Both the position numbers and the translations under genes were made by a program. 26,400 nt of DNA from a virus. The DNA is taken from positions 1 to 26,400 of IMG/VR virus record IMGVR_UViG_3300010400_000049, one strand, 5' to 3'. The notes beneath the pieces are model-generated. The model worked only from the letters and a program-made list of their open reading frames with translations. It was not told the origin of the DNA and did not search any database. Positions 1-6,184 of this stretch are shown piece after piece (the first letter of the stretch is position 1; every line of letters starts with the position of its first letter).

Positions 1-305
1 ACGTCGTTGATGGCGTAGTCTGCCGCCACATTCCAGCCATGCGGCGTACGGCCATTTCGGCGCCATGGATGCCCGCATGCGCAGTGCATCACTTCGTGCA
101 CAAACACAGCGACCAATTGCTCGTTGCTCAGCGTCGCTGTGAAGGCTGGACTAAATGCGATCGTCTGTCCGTCCGTCCATGCCGTTGGACAGGTCGGATC
201 TTCGCGCAGCGTGAGCCTTAGCGCGAGCACACCGAAGAAAGGATTATCGAGTAGCAACGTGCTACGCGCAATCTGTAGACGTTTGAGTGTTGGTGTAGTG
301 GCCAT
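1..305 (-). CDS. Putative HExxH metallopeptidase (DUF2201/VWA-like), partial
   Basis: Reading leftward from an ATG at 305, the frame stays open for 101 codons to the window edge, so the C-terminus is missing. Residues 70-74 are HEVMH, a zinc metallopeptidase HExxH motif, followed by CACGHPWRR and, near residue 91, WNVAADYAIN. This arrangement is typical of the N-terminal putative metallopeptidase domain (DUF2201) that usually precedes a VWA-like domain in proteins partnered with MoxR-type AAA+ ATPases. The start lies 1 nt past the stop of the DUF3150-like gene, with a GGAG about 9 nt upstream, so it is the promoter-distal gene of the leftward operon. Seen: HExxH motif and gene order. Family knowledge: pairing with MoxR ATPases. 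Inferred: the missing part holds the VWA-like domain. Cellular target unknown. Confidence 0.8.
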   Translation of the reverse strand, partial: MATTPTLKRLQIARSTLLLDNPFFGVLALRLTLREDPTCPTAWTDGQTIAFSPAFTATLSNEQLVAVFVHEVMHCACGHPWRRNGRTPHGWNVAADYAIND

Positions 306-306
306 G

Positions 307-1176
307 TTATACCGCTCCGTACAGTCCGCGCATCTGGTCGTAAATCTCCATTGCCTTGTTCGCTGTCGTCTGTCGTGCGCCTTTTGATTCGCGGAGCGTC
401 TCTGGCGAGAACGATGCTAGCTCGCGTTCCACGCGAACGCGCATGCTCTCAAGATCAGGATCGTTCGTGACGTTGAGATTGCGCAGCGATGCACAGACGG
501 CCCGCGCGTTGTTGATCAGGCTGTCCCTGAAGATTGCTTCAGGATCCGACAGACGCTCCGCGATATGCGCGACGCAATCGTGCAATCGGTTCCACGCGTC
601 ATTCATCGCTAAACGCGTCGCTGACTCCACGCGATCGGTAATCGACCGTTCAATGATACTGATCTGGTCGGTCGCAAGTTCAACGCGGATATCGCCGCTT
701 GCGGGAACTGGCGAGTACTGGACGTCGATCCCGAAGCGTTTACGCACGTCTTGCGTGGACGGATAATCTTCAGCCTTGAACAGCCCGTTCAGCTTGATCT
801 GTGCCGCATTCCGCAAGATGGGGTACATGTTCACGAACGTATCGAGCGCATCATCGAAGGCCGATCGTTGCTTGCGCATCCAATCGGTATACGTGTTGTA
901 GTTGGCCGTTGGCAATAGTCTCCATCCTTCGTCCGACCATGCGAGCGTATGCCCGTAGTGCGCGACGCGAATGGACGATGCCAACGAGATCAGCTCTTTG
1001 TACGCTTTAGCGTCGCCCGGCAGTAGCATCTTGTTATAGCGGCCGGCGTCGCTGGACGCGTTGTGCTCAGCGTTCACTTTGGACGTCACAGCGCGATCGT
1101 ACTTGCGCGCTGTCCATGTTGAGATACTGAGATTGACGAGCAAGGCGCGAGAGTGAATCGATGTATCTGCGGTCAT
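307..1176 (-). CDS. DUF3150-like phage protein of the AAA+/metallopeptidase operon
   Basis: 289 residues, ATG start preceded by AGGAGA about 8 nt upstream. The N-terminus (ALLVNLSISTWTARKYDR, about residues 12-29), a central NYNTYTDWM segment and AERLSDPEAIFRDSLINN (about residues 208-225) resemble a phage family I recall as DUF3150, which recurs next to a MoxR/CobS-like AAA+ ATPase and a CobT/VWA-like metallopeptidase. The protein looks largely alpha-helical and charged, with no membrane segment or catalytic motif. It lies between the ATPase (24 nt upstream) and the metallopeptidase (1 nt downstream), so a role as adaptor or substrate of that pair is likely, but this is inference from context. 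The DUF name is from memory and should be checked by profile search. Confidence 0.8.
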   Translation of the reverse strand: MTADTSIHSRALLVNLSISTWTARKYDRAVTSKVNAEHNASSDAGRYNKMLLPGDAKAYKELISLASSIRVAHYGHTLAWSDEGWRLLPTANYNTYTDWMRKQRSAFDDALDTFVNMYPILRNAAQIKLNGLFKAEDYPSTQDVRKRFGIDVQYSPVPASGDIRVELATDQISIIERSITDRVESATRLAMNDAWNRLHDCVAHIAERLSDPEAIFRDSLINNARAVCASLRNLNVTNDPDLESMRVRVERELASFSPETLRESKGARQTTANKAMEIYDQMRGLYGAV

Positions 1177-1200
1177 TGGTCTAATCTCCTGAAAACGTGT

Positions 1201-2220
1201 TTATGAAATGAGCGTTGACAGTTCACCAACGGCCAAGCGCACATAGGCCGTTGTCTGCGTCACTTCCGGGTGGCGTCGCTGTGCATCGCGGATCGTGAGA
1301 ATTCCGAATTCCCCGTACCCGGCCGATACCATGCGTTCCACGTACCGTGCGACGCGCGTGAAGTTCTGCGGAGTGGAACGATGCGCAAGCGCTGTTGCAA
1401 CGGCGTACAAAGCTGACGTCTTGTCAGGTACGGGCGCGTGGTCGGGATCGATGAGGATCTGATCAACGGACGGCAGCGACGCGTACAGCGACAGGAAACC
1501 TAACAGGTTCGTGGCCGCGCCTTCACCAACGGCACCAGCGAACGCCGCATGTCGTACGCTCTCTGGTAAATCCAGCGACATGAGTTTGGCGACATGCGAC
1601 CACGTACGCGGGCTCGGGGAGTTGGTCAGATCCGCTGTTGCCTCAAACTTGCTGAGCTGATCTGGCTCAAAGCGGAGGTAGGCGATCAATGCTGGCGGGA
1701 TGTCATGATCGATCGCCCATGAGCACCAATCATCGATACTCGGCTCCAACTCCACGATCGTGCCGAAGCGGCTCTTGACTGGCTCCAAGATGCCAGAGAC
1801 GCCGGCCCGATCGGATCGTCGGTTCGTTGCTGCCACGAAGACGATGTGCTGTGCGCCGTCTCCCAACGTCGCGTTGTGGCCGCGCGTGGAGTCAAGGAGA
1901 GGCATACAGCCCGACTGAACAGCCGGCGAAGCCTGTCCCAAATCATCAAGGAACCACACCGTACGACGTGTTGCCGCGCGTGCGCGTTCAAGATCGCCGA
2001 AAGGCAGGAACGTGGCGCGCCCGTCCACAATCCACGGCATGCCTTTGATGTCCGTTGGATCCGCGACGGCCGGGTGACTCACGATCACATCGGCGTCAGC
2101 CGCTTGCGCCGATTGGTTCACGATATCGGATTTACCGATACCGGGCGCGCCTTTGATCAGTGTGTGGATACGCGCGCCGATCGTCTGTGAGAGAAGCGTT
2201 GTCAGTTCAGTCGGTTTCAT
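1201..2220 (-). CDS. MoxR-type AAA+ ATPase
   Basis: 339 residues with a full AAA+ core: Walker A GAPGIGKS (residues 24-31), Walker B VWFLDD (88-93), sensor-1 ATN (131-133), a KSRF arginine-finger segment (149-152) and SPSPRTW (201-207) where MoxR/CobS-like ATPases carry the sensor-2 region. The line VADPTDIKGMP near residue 52 is typical of MoxR-type ATPases. Such proteins form hexameric rings that remodel partner proteins, usually with a VWA-domain protein encoded alongside; here the partner candidate is the HExxH protein two genes downstream. The ATG overlaps the end of the 55-aa gene by 14 nt, with a good AGAGGTGA Shine-Dalgarno inside that gene. Phage versions are often annotated as cobaltochelatase CobS. 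No cobalamin genes are present here, so that name would be misleading. Confidence 0.92.
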   Translation of the reverse strand: MKPTELTTLLSQTIGARIHTLIKGAPGIGKSDIVNQSAQAADADVIVSHPAVADPTDIKGMPWIVDGRATFLPFGDLERARAATRRTVWFLDDLGQASPAVQSGCMPLLDSTRGHNATLGDGAQHIVFVAATNRRSDRAGVSGILEPVKSRFGTIVELEPSIDDWCSWAIDHDIPPALIAYLRFEPDQLSKFEATADLTNSPSPRTWSHVAKLMSLDLPESVRHAAFAGAVGEGAATNLLGFLSLYASLPSVDQILIDPDHAPVPDKTSALYAVATALAHRSTPQNFTRVARYVERMVSAGYGEFGILTIRDAQRRHPEVTQTTAYVRLAVGELSTLIS

Positions 2221-2374
2221 TGTTCACCTCTGAATCGCTGTCTGGGTTTCCGCCAATCTCGAAGTACGCCGATGTGCTGTAGGCGCGGATCGTTAATCCG
2301 TCGTCTTCTATGTACACGTTCTCTCCGTACGGCAATGTGTCGAGCCAGCGTTTCAGTTCGCTTGCGTTAATCAT
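2207..2374 (-). CDS. Small acidic protein, 55 aa, unknown function
   Basis: A 55-codon ORF starting MINASELKRWLDTLPYGENV and ending in an acidic tail rich in Asp, Ser, Glu and Asn. Its ATG overlaps the stop of the upstream 98-aa gene by 4 nt (ATGA), and its end overlaps the AAA+ ATPase start by 14 nt, so it bridges the two genes by tight translational coupling. Coding is supported by position, strand, overlaps and an amphipathic N-terminus. No family is recognised. It could be an accessory factor of the ATPase, but the sequence shows no motif to test this. Confidence 0.65.
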   Translation of the reverse strand: MINASELKRWLDTLPYGENVYIEDDGLTIRAYSTSAYFEIGGNPDSDSEVNNETD

Positions 2375-2667
2375 TCGGCACCTACTTTCATGCTGAGCCT
2401 GTTAACGATCCGTCGTACCTCTGCCTCTCCGATCCGCTTCTCGATACGTCTACGCGTCGCTTGCCACTTGCGTAACAACGTCGCTGCGCGTTTCACGCGT
2501 GTACCTGCTCTGCGTTCGTGCGCAATCGCCTTGAGCAGATCCGCTTCCAAGCGTTCGGCCTTGCGCTGAGCCTTGTCCGCTTCGCTGAGCATCGCGAGAC
2601 GCTCTCCGTTGACGCGATAGAACGCGTCATGTCGTTCGTTCAGTGAATCGCGTTCGGCTTGCGTCAT
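2371..2667 (-). CDS. Coiled-coil protein, 98 aa, unknown function
   Basis: 98 residues, highly charged and helical with heptad-like spacing from about residue 8 to 75 (ERLAMLSEADKAQRKAERLE and following), rich in Arg, Lys, Glu and Ala. No membrane segment or Cys motif. It is the first full-size gene after the leftward promoter. Its ATG overlaps the stop of the 10-codon leader ORF (ATGA), and its own stop overlaps the next start (ATGA). I do not recognise the family. The composition suits an oligomerising or nucleic-acid-associated adaptor, which is inference only. Confidence 0.65.
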   Translation of the reverse strand: MTQAERDSLNERHDAFYRVNGERLAMLSEADKAQRKAERLEADLLKAIAHERRAGTRVKRAATLLRKWQATRRRIEKRIGEAEVRRIVNRLSMKVGAE

Positions 2668-2696
2668 ACGCCACCCCAGACAATGTTCGTTTTCAT
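2664..2696 (-). CDS. Possible 10-residue leader peptide
   Basis: ATG at 2696 opens a frame encoding MKTNIVWGGV and stops at 2664-2666. It has the strongest Shine-Dalgarno site in the operon (AAGGGGAG, 5 nt spacer), while the downstream 98-aa ORF has no separate site at usual spacing. The leader stop and the next ATG overlap as ATGA. Either it is a translated leader feeding ribosomes into the operon or a chance ORF. No attenuator hairpin is seen after it. Confidence 0.4.
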   Translation of the reverse strand: MKTNIVWGGV

Positions 2697-2738
2697 CTCA
2701 GCTCCCCTTTCGTGACGCGGTAATCGCGGCACAATCAA

Positions 2739-2767
2739 ATGATAGGCACGTCTAGGTGTGCTGTCAA
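2739..2767 (-). promoter_or_regulatory. Sigma70-type promoter of the leftward operon
   Basis: On the minus strand the sequence reads TTGACA (plus-strand 2762-2767), a 17-bp spacer, then TATCAT (2739-2744). The -35 box is a perfect consensus, the -10 box matches 4 of 6 positions and the spacing is ideal. The expected transcription start near 2732 gives a leader of roughly 35 nt before the 10-codon ORF. The spacer is filled by a 16-bp palindrome-like element, suggesting repressor control. Confidence 0.75.
2746..2761. promoter_or_regulatory. Candidate operator, copy 1, in promoter spacer
   Basis: On the minus strand GCACACCTAGACGTGC is an imperfect palindrome (GCAC, central CTAG, GTGC; 12 of 16 positions symmetric). 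It sits exactly between the -35 and -10 boxes, so a bound protein would block RNA polymerase. A related element lies in opposite orientation about 95 bp away. The binding protein is not known; the divergent HTH protein is a candidate. Confidence 0.45.
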
Positions 2768-3068
2768 ATAGAAAAGACACGTACGCGTGATTTTTTCTGA
2801 ATGGCAAAAGATAGGCGAAAACTGACCGCCCTTACACGAACGCGCACCTAGACATACCTGACTGGCTGAAACGAAAACGCGTCGCTCCTACGCCAATCTG
2901 ACGCGTTCTAAGGCCTATCGATATTTCTGTGAACCTTACGACCTTTTTACTTGTCTTTCCAAAATGAGACACTTTCAGGCTCTTTGGCGTATCGCAAAGC
3001 GCAACAGTATGCGAGCAATGCAGGCGTGAATCGTCTACACGTCAAATGGTAAACTTTGGTCGTTGGAA
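2768..3068. other. Divergent intergenic control region
   Basis: This 301-bp stretch separates the leftward operon promoter from the rightward HTH gene. It contains the second operator-like element, one copy of TAGGCGAAA (2812-2820) and GACACTTTC (2968-2976); both words recur beyond 3513. It is more AT-rich than the coding DNA, with several T and A runs. A rightward promoter for the HTH gene is expected, but no pair of boxes at correct spacing scored well by eye. No gene is seen. Confidence 0.5.
2842..2857. promoter_or_regulatory. Candidate operator, copy 2
   Basis: GCGCACCTAGACATAC matches the minus-strand sequence of the element in the promoter spacer at 13 of 16 positions, including an unbroken CACCTAGAC. 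The two copies are inverted relative to each other with centres about 96 bp apart, which would allow cooperative binding or looping. No promoter could be assigned to this copy. Confidence 0.35.
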
Positions 3069-3512
3069 ATGAACACTTTGAACAGTCAAAAGACCAAGAC
3101 GTTCGAGCATGGCTCGCGACGCGCCTATCAGTACGGCCGTTGTCGCTGTCGCGACTGTCGTGCGGCCAACGCGTTGTACATGGCCGGCCTGAGAGGCAGA
3201 AAGGCGAGAGGCGCGCCGATCGTTGGTACGTACGTCAGCAGCGTAGAGACGCGTAGACAGCTTGGTTTGCTGCGCCGCGAGTACGACAGCCTAGCGTCGC
3301 TTGCTCAGCGCTTAGGTCTCAGTCAGCGCTTGCGCGTTGGACGTCGCGTACGCCTATTCACCGCACAACGCGTGCGGGAGCTATACGAACGGGACATCTT
3401 GAGTGGCTTGCCAAGCGCTGTCAGCTACGTGCCTCTCTGCCGTCCCGCGCGAACACTCCAGACGGTGAGCCTAGACGCGCGTAGACGTATCGCTGAGCGC
3501 ACATCAAGTTAA
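3069..3512 (+). CDS. Cys-motif/HTH DNA-binding protein, candidate regulator
   Basis: 147 residues from ATG 3069; a TTG two codons upstream is an alternative start. Residues 14-33 hold HGSRRAYQYGRCRCRDCRAA, matching a module common in phage and actinobacterial small proteins (HGT...YGCRCDxCRxAN), here with Cys25, Cys27 and Cys30, probably metal-binding or structural. In that family the module precedes a helix-turn-helix. Here residues about 57-108 (SSVETRRQLGLLRREYDS, then AQRLGLSQRL) look like the same HTH with a 'wing' RRVRLFTAQRV. The protein is very Arg-rich. It is divergent from the leftward operon and close to the operator pair, suggesting a regulator. Recognition is by motif memory; its role is inference. 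Confidence 0.7.
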   Translation: MNTLNSQKTKTFEHGSRRAYQYGRCRCRDCRAANALYMAGLRGRKARGAPIVGTYVSSVETRRQLGLLRREYDSLASLAQRLGLSQRLRVGRRVRLFTAQRVRELYERDILSGLPSAVSYVPLCRPARTLQTVSLDARRRIAERTSS

Positions 3513-3579
3513 CGTAATCTCCATTTATCAGACACGAATGGAAAGCGTAGGCCTTACCGCTCAACGAGTTAGCGTCAGA

Positions 3580-3605
3580 CTTTCGCCCCTACGCATAGGC
3601 GAAAG
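3580..3605. repeat. Perfect 8-bp inverted repeat
   Basis: CTTTCGCC at 3580-3587 and GGCGAAAG at 3598-3605 are exact reverse complements around a 10-nt loop. The right arm is part of a TAGGCGAAA word repeated 13 bp further right and also found at 2812-2820. There is no T-run after it, so it is not an intrinsic terminator. It resembles a protein-binding or origin-type element. Confidence 0.6.
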
Positions 3606-3723
3606 ATGTAGGCGAAACCGCGCGCTCGACACTTTCGCTGGGAGCCTATTACGTGGGCGTAGACGTCACGGAAACACAGACCACCCTCCGCCGAGAGGCG
3701 TGGGCCGAAAGACGCCGACACCC

Positions 3724-3813
3724 CTACGCCTGTCTGTGCCTCCTTCAATTTTTAGCGGCAATTCGCGTAGGCCTAGACGGCTACACCTGTCCGTGCTGAC
3801 TCCTAAAATTTTT
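3724..3813. repeat. Imperfect direct repeat with AT-rich ends
   Basis: Unit 1 (3724-3753) reads CTACGCCTGTCTGTG followed by CTCC and ends in AATTTTT. Unit 2 (3781-3813) reads CTACACCTGTCCGTG followed by CTCC and ends in AAATTTTT. The second unit is followed by CTCAAAATTTTGG, so an AAAATTTT(T)GA inverted repeat also forms. Units are about 57 bp apart. Confidence 0.5.
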
Positions 3814-3901
3814 GACCCCTCAAAATTTTGGCGCACGGCGCGTTTGGCTACACGGTGAAAACTGCCGGGGCGTACGTATTAACGATCAGGTCGGCACGGC
3901 T

Positions 3902-4039
3902 GTGAACGACGTCATTGCCGTAGTTTTCATTGTGGCAACGGTTCTCGCCGCCTTTTTTTTGGGGGGGGGCTGGACGACGCGCGGCAGCGACAACGAGACG
4001 TTGCGCCAATCGGGCCGGCGCTCATGGAAGGACGACTGA
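3902..4039 (+). CDS. Small single-span membrane protein, 45 aa
   Basis: I chose the GTG at 3902 over longer in-frame starts because it directly precedes the hydrophobic stretch NDVIAVVFIVATVLAAFFLG (residues 2-21) and has a purine-rich CAGG upstream. The short tail is polar and basic. The stop overlaps the next start (TGATG). A T8G9 homopolymer block at 3953-3969 encodes the end of the membrane segment (Phe-Phe-Leu-Gly-Gly-Gly). A -1 slip there enters the next gene's frame without a stop. The family is not recognised. An indel error at the tract would change the C-terminus. Confidence 0.5.
   Translation: MNDVIAVVFIVATVLAAFFLGGGWTTRGSDNETLRQSGRRSWKDD
3953..3969 (+). repeat. T8G9 homopolymer tract inside a coding region
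   Basis: Eight T followed directly by nine G, the longest homopolymer pair noticed in the window. It contains a T-TTT-TTG slippery heptamer in some registers. It could be a frameshift site, a phase-variable tract or a sequencing/assembly artefact. Confidence 0.85.
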
Positions 4040-4206
4040 TGCCACGCGACATTCACGTGTTGCCGATGGGCGATCTTCGCGATCACGCAGAGACGCGCGA
4101 CTGCTGGTGCTGTCCGATGGTTGAGCGAGAAGAAGACGCCGAGGCCGTGGTAATTCACGCCAGCGCAGACGGGCGGGAACCGATTGAACGGCACGGTGTG
4201 AACTGA
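4039..4206 (+). CDS. Conserved small phage protein, 55 aa
   Basis: ATG 4039 overlaps the preceding stop (TGATG) and has AAGGA 7 nt upstream, better than the ATG at 4024. The sequence carries HVLPMGDLRDH, CWCCP (residues 22-26) and VVIHASADGRE (about 41-51). This pattern is familiar from small phage proteins encoded just before terminase genes, with the layout HV.P..DLR.H...CWC.P...VV.H.S.DGRE. Molecular function is unknown; the Cys cluster may bind metal. Its stop overlaps the terminase small subunit start (TGATG), placing it in the packaging operon. Confidence 0.75.
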   Translation: MPRDIHVLPMGDLRDHAETRDCWCCPMVEREEDAEAVVIHASADGREPIERHGVN

Positions 4207-4703
4207 TGCCACGCGGCGGCTTTCGACCGAACAGCGGTCCCGCGAAGGGCACGAAATACAAGCCGACGATCGAGAAGGAGCGCGCTCGCGAAGCGCTGCG
4301 GACGATCGTGCTGCGGGAAATGGATGCGCTGGTGCAAGCGCAGATCGCCAACGCGAAAGGCGTGTCCCACTTCTTTCTGCGTGATCCGAAGAGCGGCCAG
4401 TTCATGCGGATCGAGGATCCCCAGAAGATCGAGGCCGCGCTGAACAGCGGCGACGAGGGCAGCTACTACTGGATCTTCACGAAGGATCCCTCGATTCAGG
4501 CCTTCACCGATCTGATGAACCGGGCGCTCGATAAGCCGAAGGAACAAGATCAGGAGATCCACGTCAGCGGCGAGATCGATCTGATCGCGACGAAGCTCGT
4601 GGACGCGCGGAAGCGCAGAGCCAAGCGCATCATCGACGTCAAACCCGTCAGAGCAGCACTGCCGGCGGCTCAGGATCAGGATGTTCCAACCGAAGAATCC
4701 TGA
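4206..4703 (+). CDS. Terminase small subunit (putative)
   Basis: 165 residues. The N-terminus MPRGGFRPNSGPAKGTKYKP is the Gly/Pro/Lys-rich start typical of phage small terminase subunits, followed by a helical region. The small subunit recognises phage DNA at packaging initiation and hands it to the large subunit. The gene immediately precedes and overlaps (23 nt) the large terminase gene, the usual order. The C-terminus is basic then acidic, suitable for contacting the large subunit. No HTH is obvious by eye, so the call rests on the N-terminal signature and position. Confidence 0.75.
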   Translation: MPRGGFRPNSGPAKGTKYKPTIEKERAREALRTIVLREMDALVQAQIANAKGVSHFFLRDPKSGQFMRIEDPQKIEAALNSGDEGSYYWIFTKDPSIQAFTDLMNRALDKPKEQDQEIHVSGEIDLIATKLVDARKRRAKRIIDVKPVRAALPAAQDQDVPTEES

Positions 4704-6165
4704 AGCCGATCTCGCCGAGTTCATCGGCCACTACTACGACGATCCGCTCGGCTTCGTGCTGGATTGCTTCCCGTGGGGCGAGCCGGGACCGCTGAGGGAC
4801 TTCAACGGTCCTGACGTCTGGCAGCACGAGTATCTGACGTGGCTTGGCGAAGAGGTGAAGGCGCGAGCCTTCGACGGCTTCACGGCCGTTGATCCGATCA
4901 GGGCAGCGGTCAGCTCTGGTCACGGCATCGGCAAGAGCACCATGCAGGCGTGGCTGGTCTGCTGGATCATGTCCACGCGCCCGTACTGCCGTGGCACCAT
5001 CACTGCCAACACCAATACGCAGCTCGACACGAAGGCATGGGCGGCGGTCATCCGCTGGTCGAAGCTCTGTATTACGGCGCCGTGGTTCGAGATCAACACG
5101 CAGCGGATGTACCGCAAGGGACATCGCGAATCGTGGTTCTGCGCGCCTCAGAGCTGTAAGGAAGAAAACTCGGAGGCCTTCGCCGGCCAGCACGCGGCTG
5201 AATCGACGTCGTTCTACATCTTTGACGAAGCCTCAGCCATCCCGGAAGCCATCTATCAGGTGGCCGAAGGCGGCGTGACGGACGGGGAACCGATGTGGTT
5301 CCTCTTCGGCAACCCGACGCGCAATACCGGCAGCTTTCATCAGGCCGTCTTCGGATCGCAACAGCATCGATGGAAGGGCTACACCATCGACTCGCGCGAT
5401 TCCAGATTCACCAACAAAAAGCAGATCCGGCAGTGGATTGAGGACTACGGCGAAGATTCAGACTTCGTGCGCGTCCGCGTCAAGGGGCTGGCGCCGTCTG
5501 CGGGAGACGCGCAGTTCATCGATTCCATGCGTGTGTATGCCGCACAGAAGCGCAACGTGGCGCCGCTCGATGACGAGCCGCTCGTAGCGGGCGTGGACGT
5601 GTCTGGCGGCGGCTCGGCGTGGACGGTCTGCTGGTTCAGGAAAGGGCAGGACGCGCGCAGTATCCCGCCGATTCGCCTGACCGGCCAGGAGACGCGCGAT
5701 CGGAGCCGAGTGGTCGCGGTGCTCGCTGAAGCGCTGCGGACGCACCCGGTCGCCGCCATGTTCATTGACTCCGCATTCGGATCGCCGATTGCCGAACGAC
5801 TCCATTCGCTCGGCTTCGACAAGGTGCACGAGATCAACTTCGGCGGCGACTCGCCGAACCGGCATCAGGCCAATCAACGCGCGTACCAGTGGAACCGGAT
5901 GAAGGACTGGCTTCCCACAGGAGCTATCCCGGTCGATCAGCGACTAGAAGGCGATCTGACAGGGCCGGGGTTTCACCTGAACAAGCGCGATCAGCTCGTC
6001 TTAGAAGCCAAGGATTCGATGATCGATCGCGGCTTGGCGTCTCCTGACGATGGCGACGCGCTCTCGCTGACCTTCGCGCAGCCTGTGGCGCCGCCGAAGA
6101 AGCCGTCTGTCGCGATCGAGGCGATTGCGAGCTTGATTCAGAACTTTAGCTGGATGAGTGGCTAG
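4681..6165 (+). CDS. Terminase large subunit
   Basis: 494 residues, close to the P22 large terminase (about 499). The ATPase domain shows Walker A SSGHGIGKST (residues 78-87), Walker B FYIFDEAS (178-185) and the coupling motif LFGNPTRNTGSF (208-219). The C-terminal RNase H-like nuclease shows GVDVSGGG (Asp306), FIDSAFG (Asp363) and DDGDALSL (456-463), giving the expected acidic triad. The protein pumps DNA into the prohead and cuts the concatemer. All key residues are present, so it looks active. The ATG overlaps the small subunit gene. Confidence 0.97.
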   Translation: MFQPKNPEADLAEFIGHYYDDPLGFVLDCFPWGEPGPLRDFNGPDVWQHEYLTWLGEEVKARAFDGFTAVDPIRAAVSSGHGIGKSTMQAWLVCWIMSTRPYCRGTITANTNTQLDTKAWAAVIRWSKLCITAPWFEINTQRMYRKGHRESWFCAPQSCKEENSEAFAGQHAAESTSFYIFDEASAIPEAIYQVAEGGVTDGEPMWFLFGNPTRNTGSFHQAVFGSQQHRWKGYTIDSRDSRFTNKKQIRQWIEDYGEDSDFVRVRVKGLAPSAGDAQFIDSMRVYAAQKRNVAPLDDEPLVAGVDVSGGGSAWTVCWFRKGQDARSIPPIRLTGQETRDRSRVVAVLAEALRTHPVAAMFIDSAFGSPIAERLHSLGFDKVHEINFGGDSPNRHQANQRAYQWNRMKDWLPTGAIPVDQRLEGDLTGPGFHLNKRDQLVLEAKDSMIDRGLASPDDGDALSLTFAQPVAPPKKPSVAIEAIASLIQNFSWMSG

Positions 6166-6184
6166 ATTTGAAAGGACGGATCGC

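Larger units (their letters stand above)
3513..3901. other. Repeat-rich, partly AT-rich noncoding region
   Basis: No convincing gene is seen in this 389-bp stretch. An open frame at 3538-3858 lacks a ribosome binding site and encodes repeats and an Arg/Pro-rich composition. It holds a perfect hairpin, TAGGCGAAA copies at 3596-3604 and 3609-3617, GACACTTTC at 3628-3636, an imperfect 30-bp direct repeat and an AAAATTTT-rich patch (about 3796-3830). A weak promoter candidate is GTGAAA (3855-3860), 16 bp, TATTAA (3877-3882). The region sits between the early-type and packaging genes, so an origin or control function is possible but unproven. Confidence 0.5.

Noticed and set aside
1201-2220. Cobaltochelatase CobS annotation for the AAA+ gene
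   Set aside because: Common automatic label for phage MoxR-type ATPases, but no cobalamin pathway genes or CobN are present; the MoxR-type call is safer.
3538-3858. 106-aa plus-strand ORF in the repeat-rich region
   Set aside because: No Shine-Dalgarno, Arg/Pro-rich low-complexity product, and it runs through hairpin and direct repeats; treated as noncoding.
3855-3882. GTGAAA-16-TATTAA promoter for the rightward packaging operon
   Set aside because: Only 4 of 6 matches in each box with a 16-bp spacer, and the predicted start is almost on the next ribosome site; mentioned only as a weak candidate.
2700-3900. CRISPR array or phage attachment site in the repeat-rich DNA
   Set aside because: Repeats are short, unevenly spaced and differ in orientation, and no cas or integrase gene is seen.
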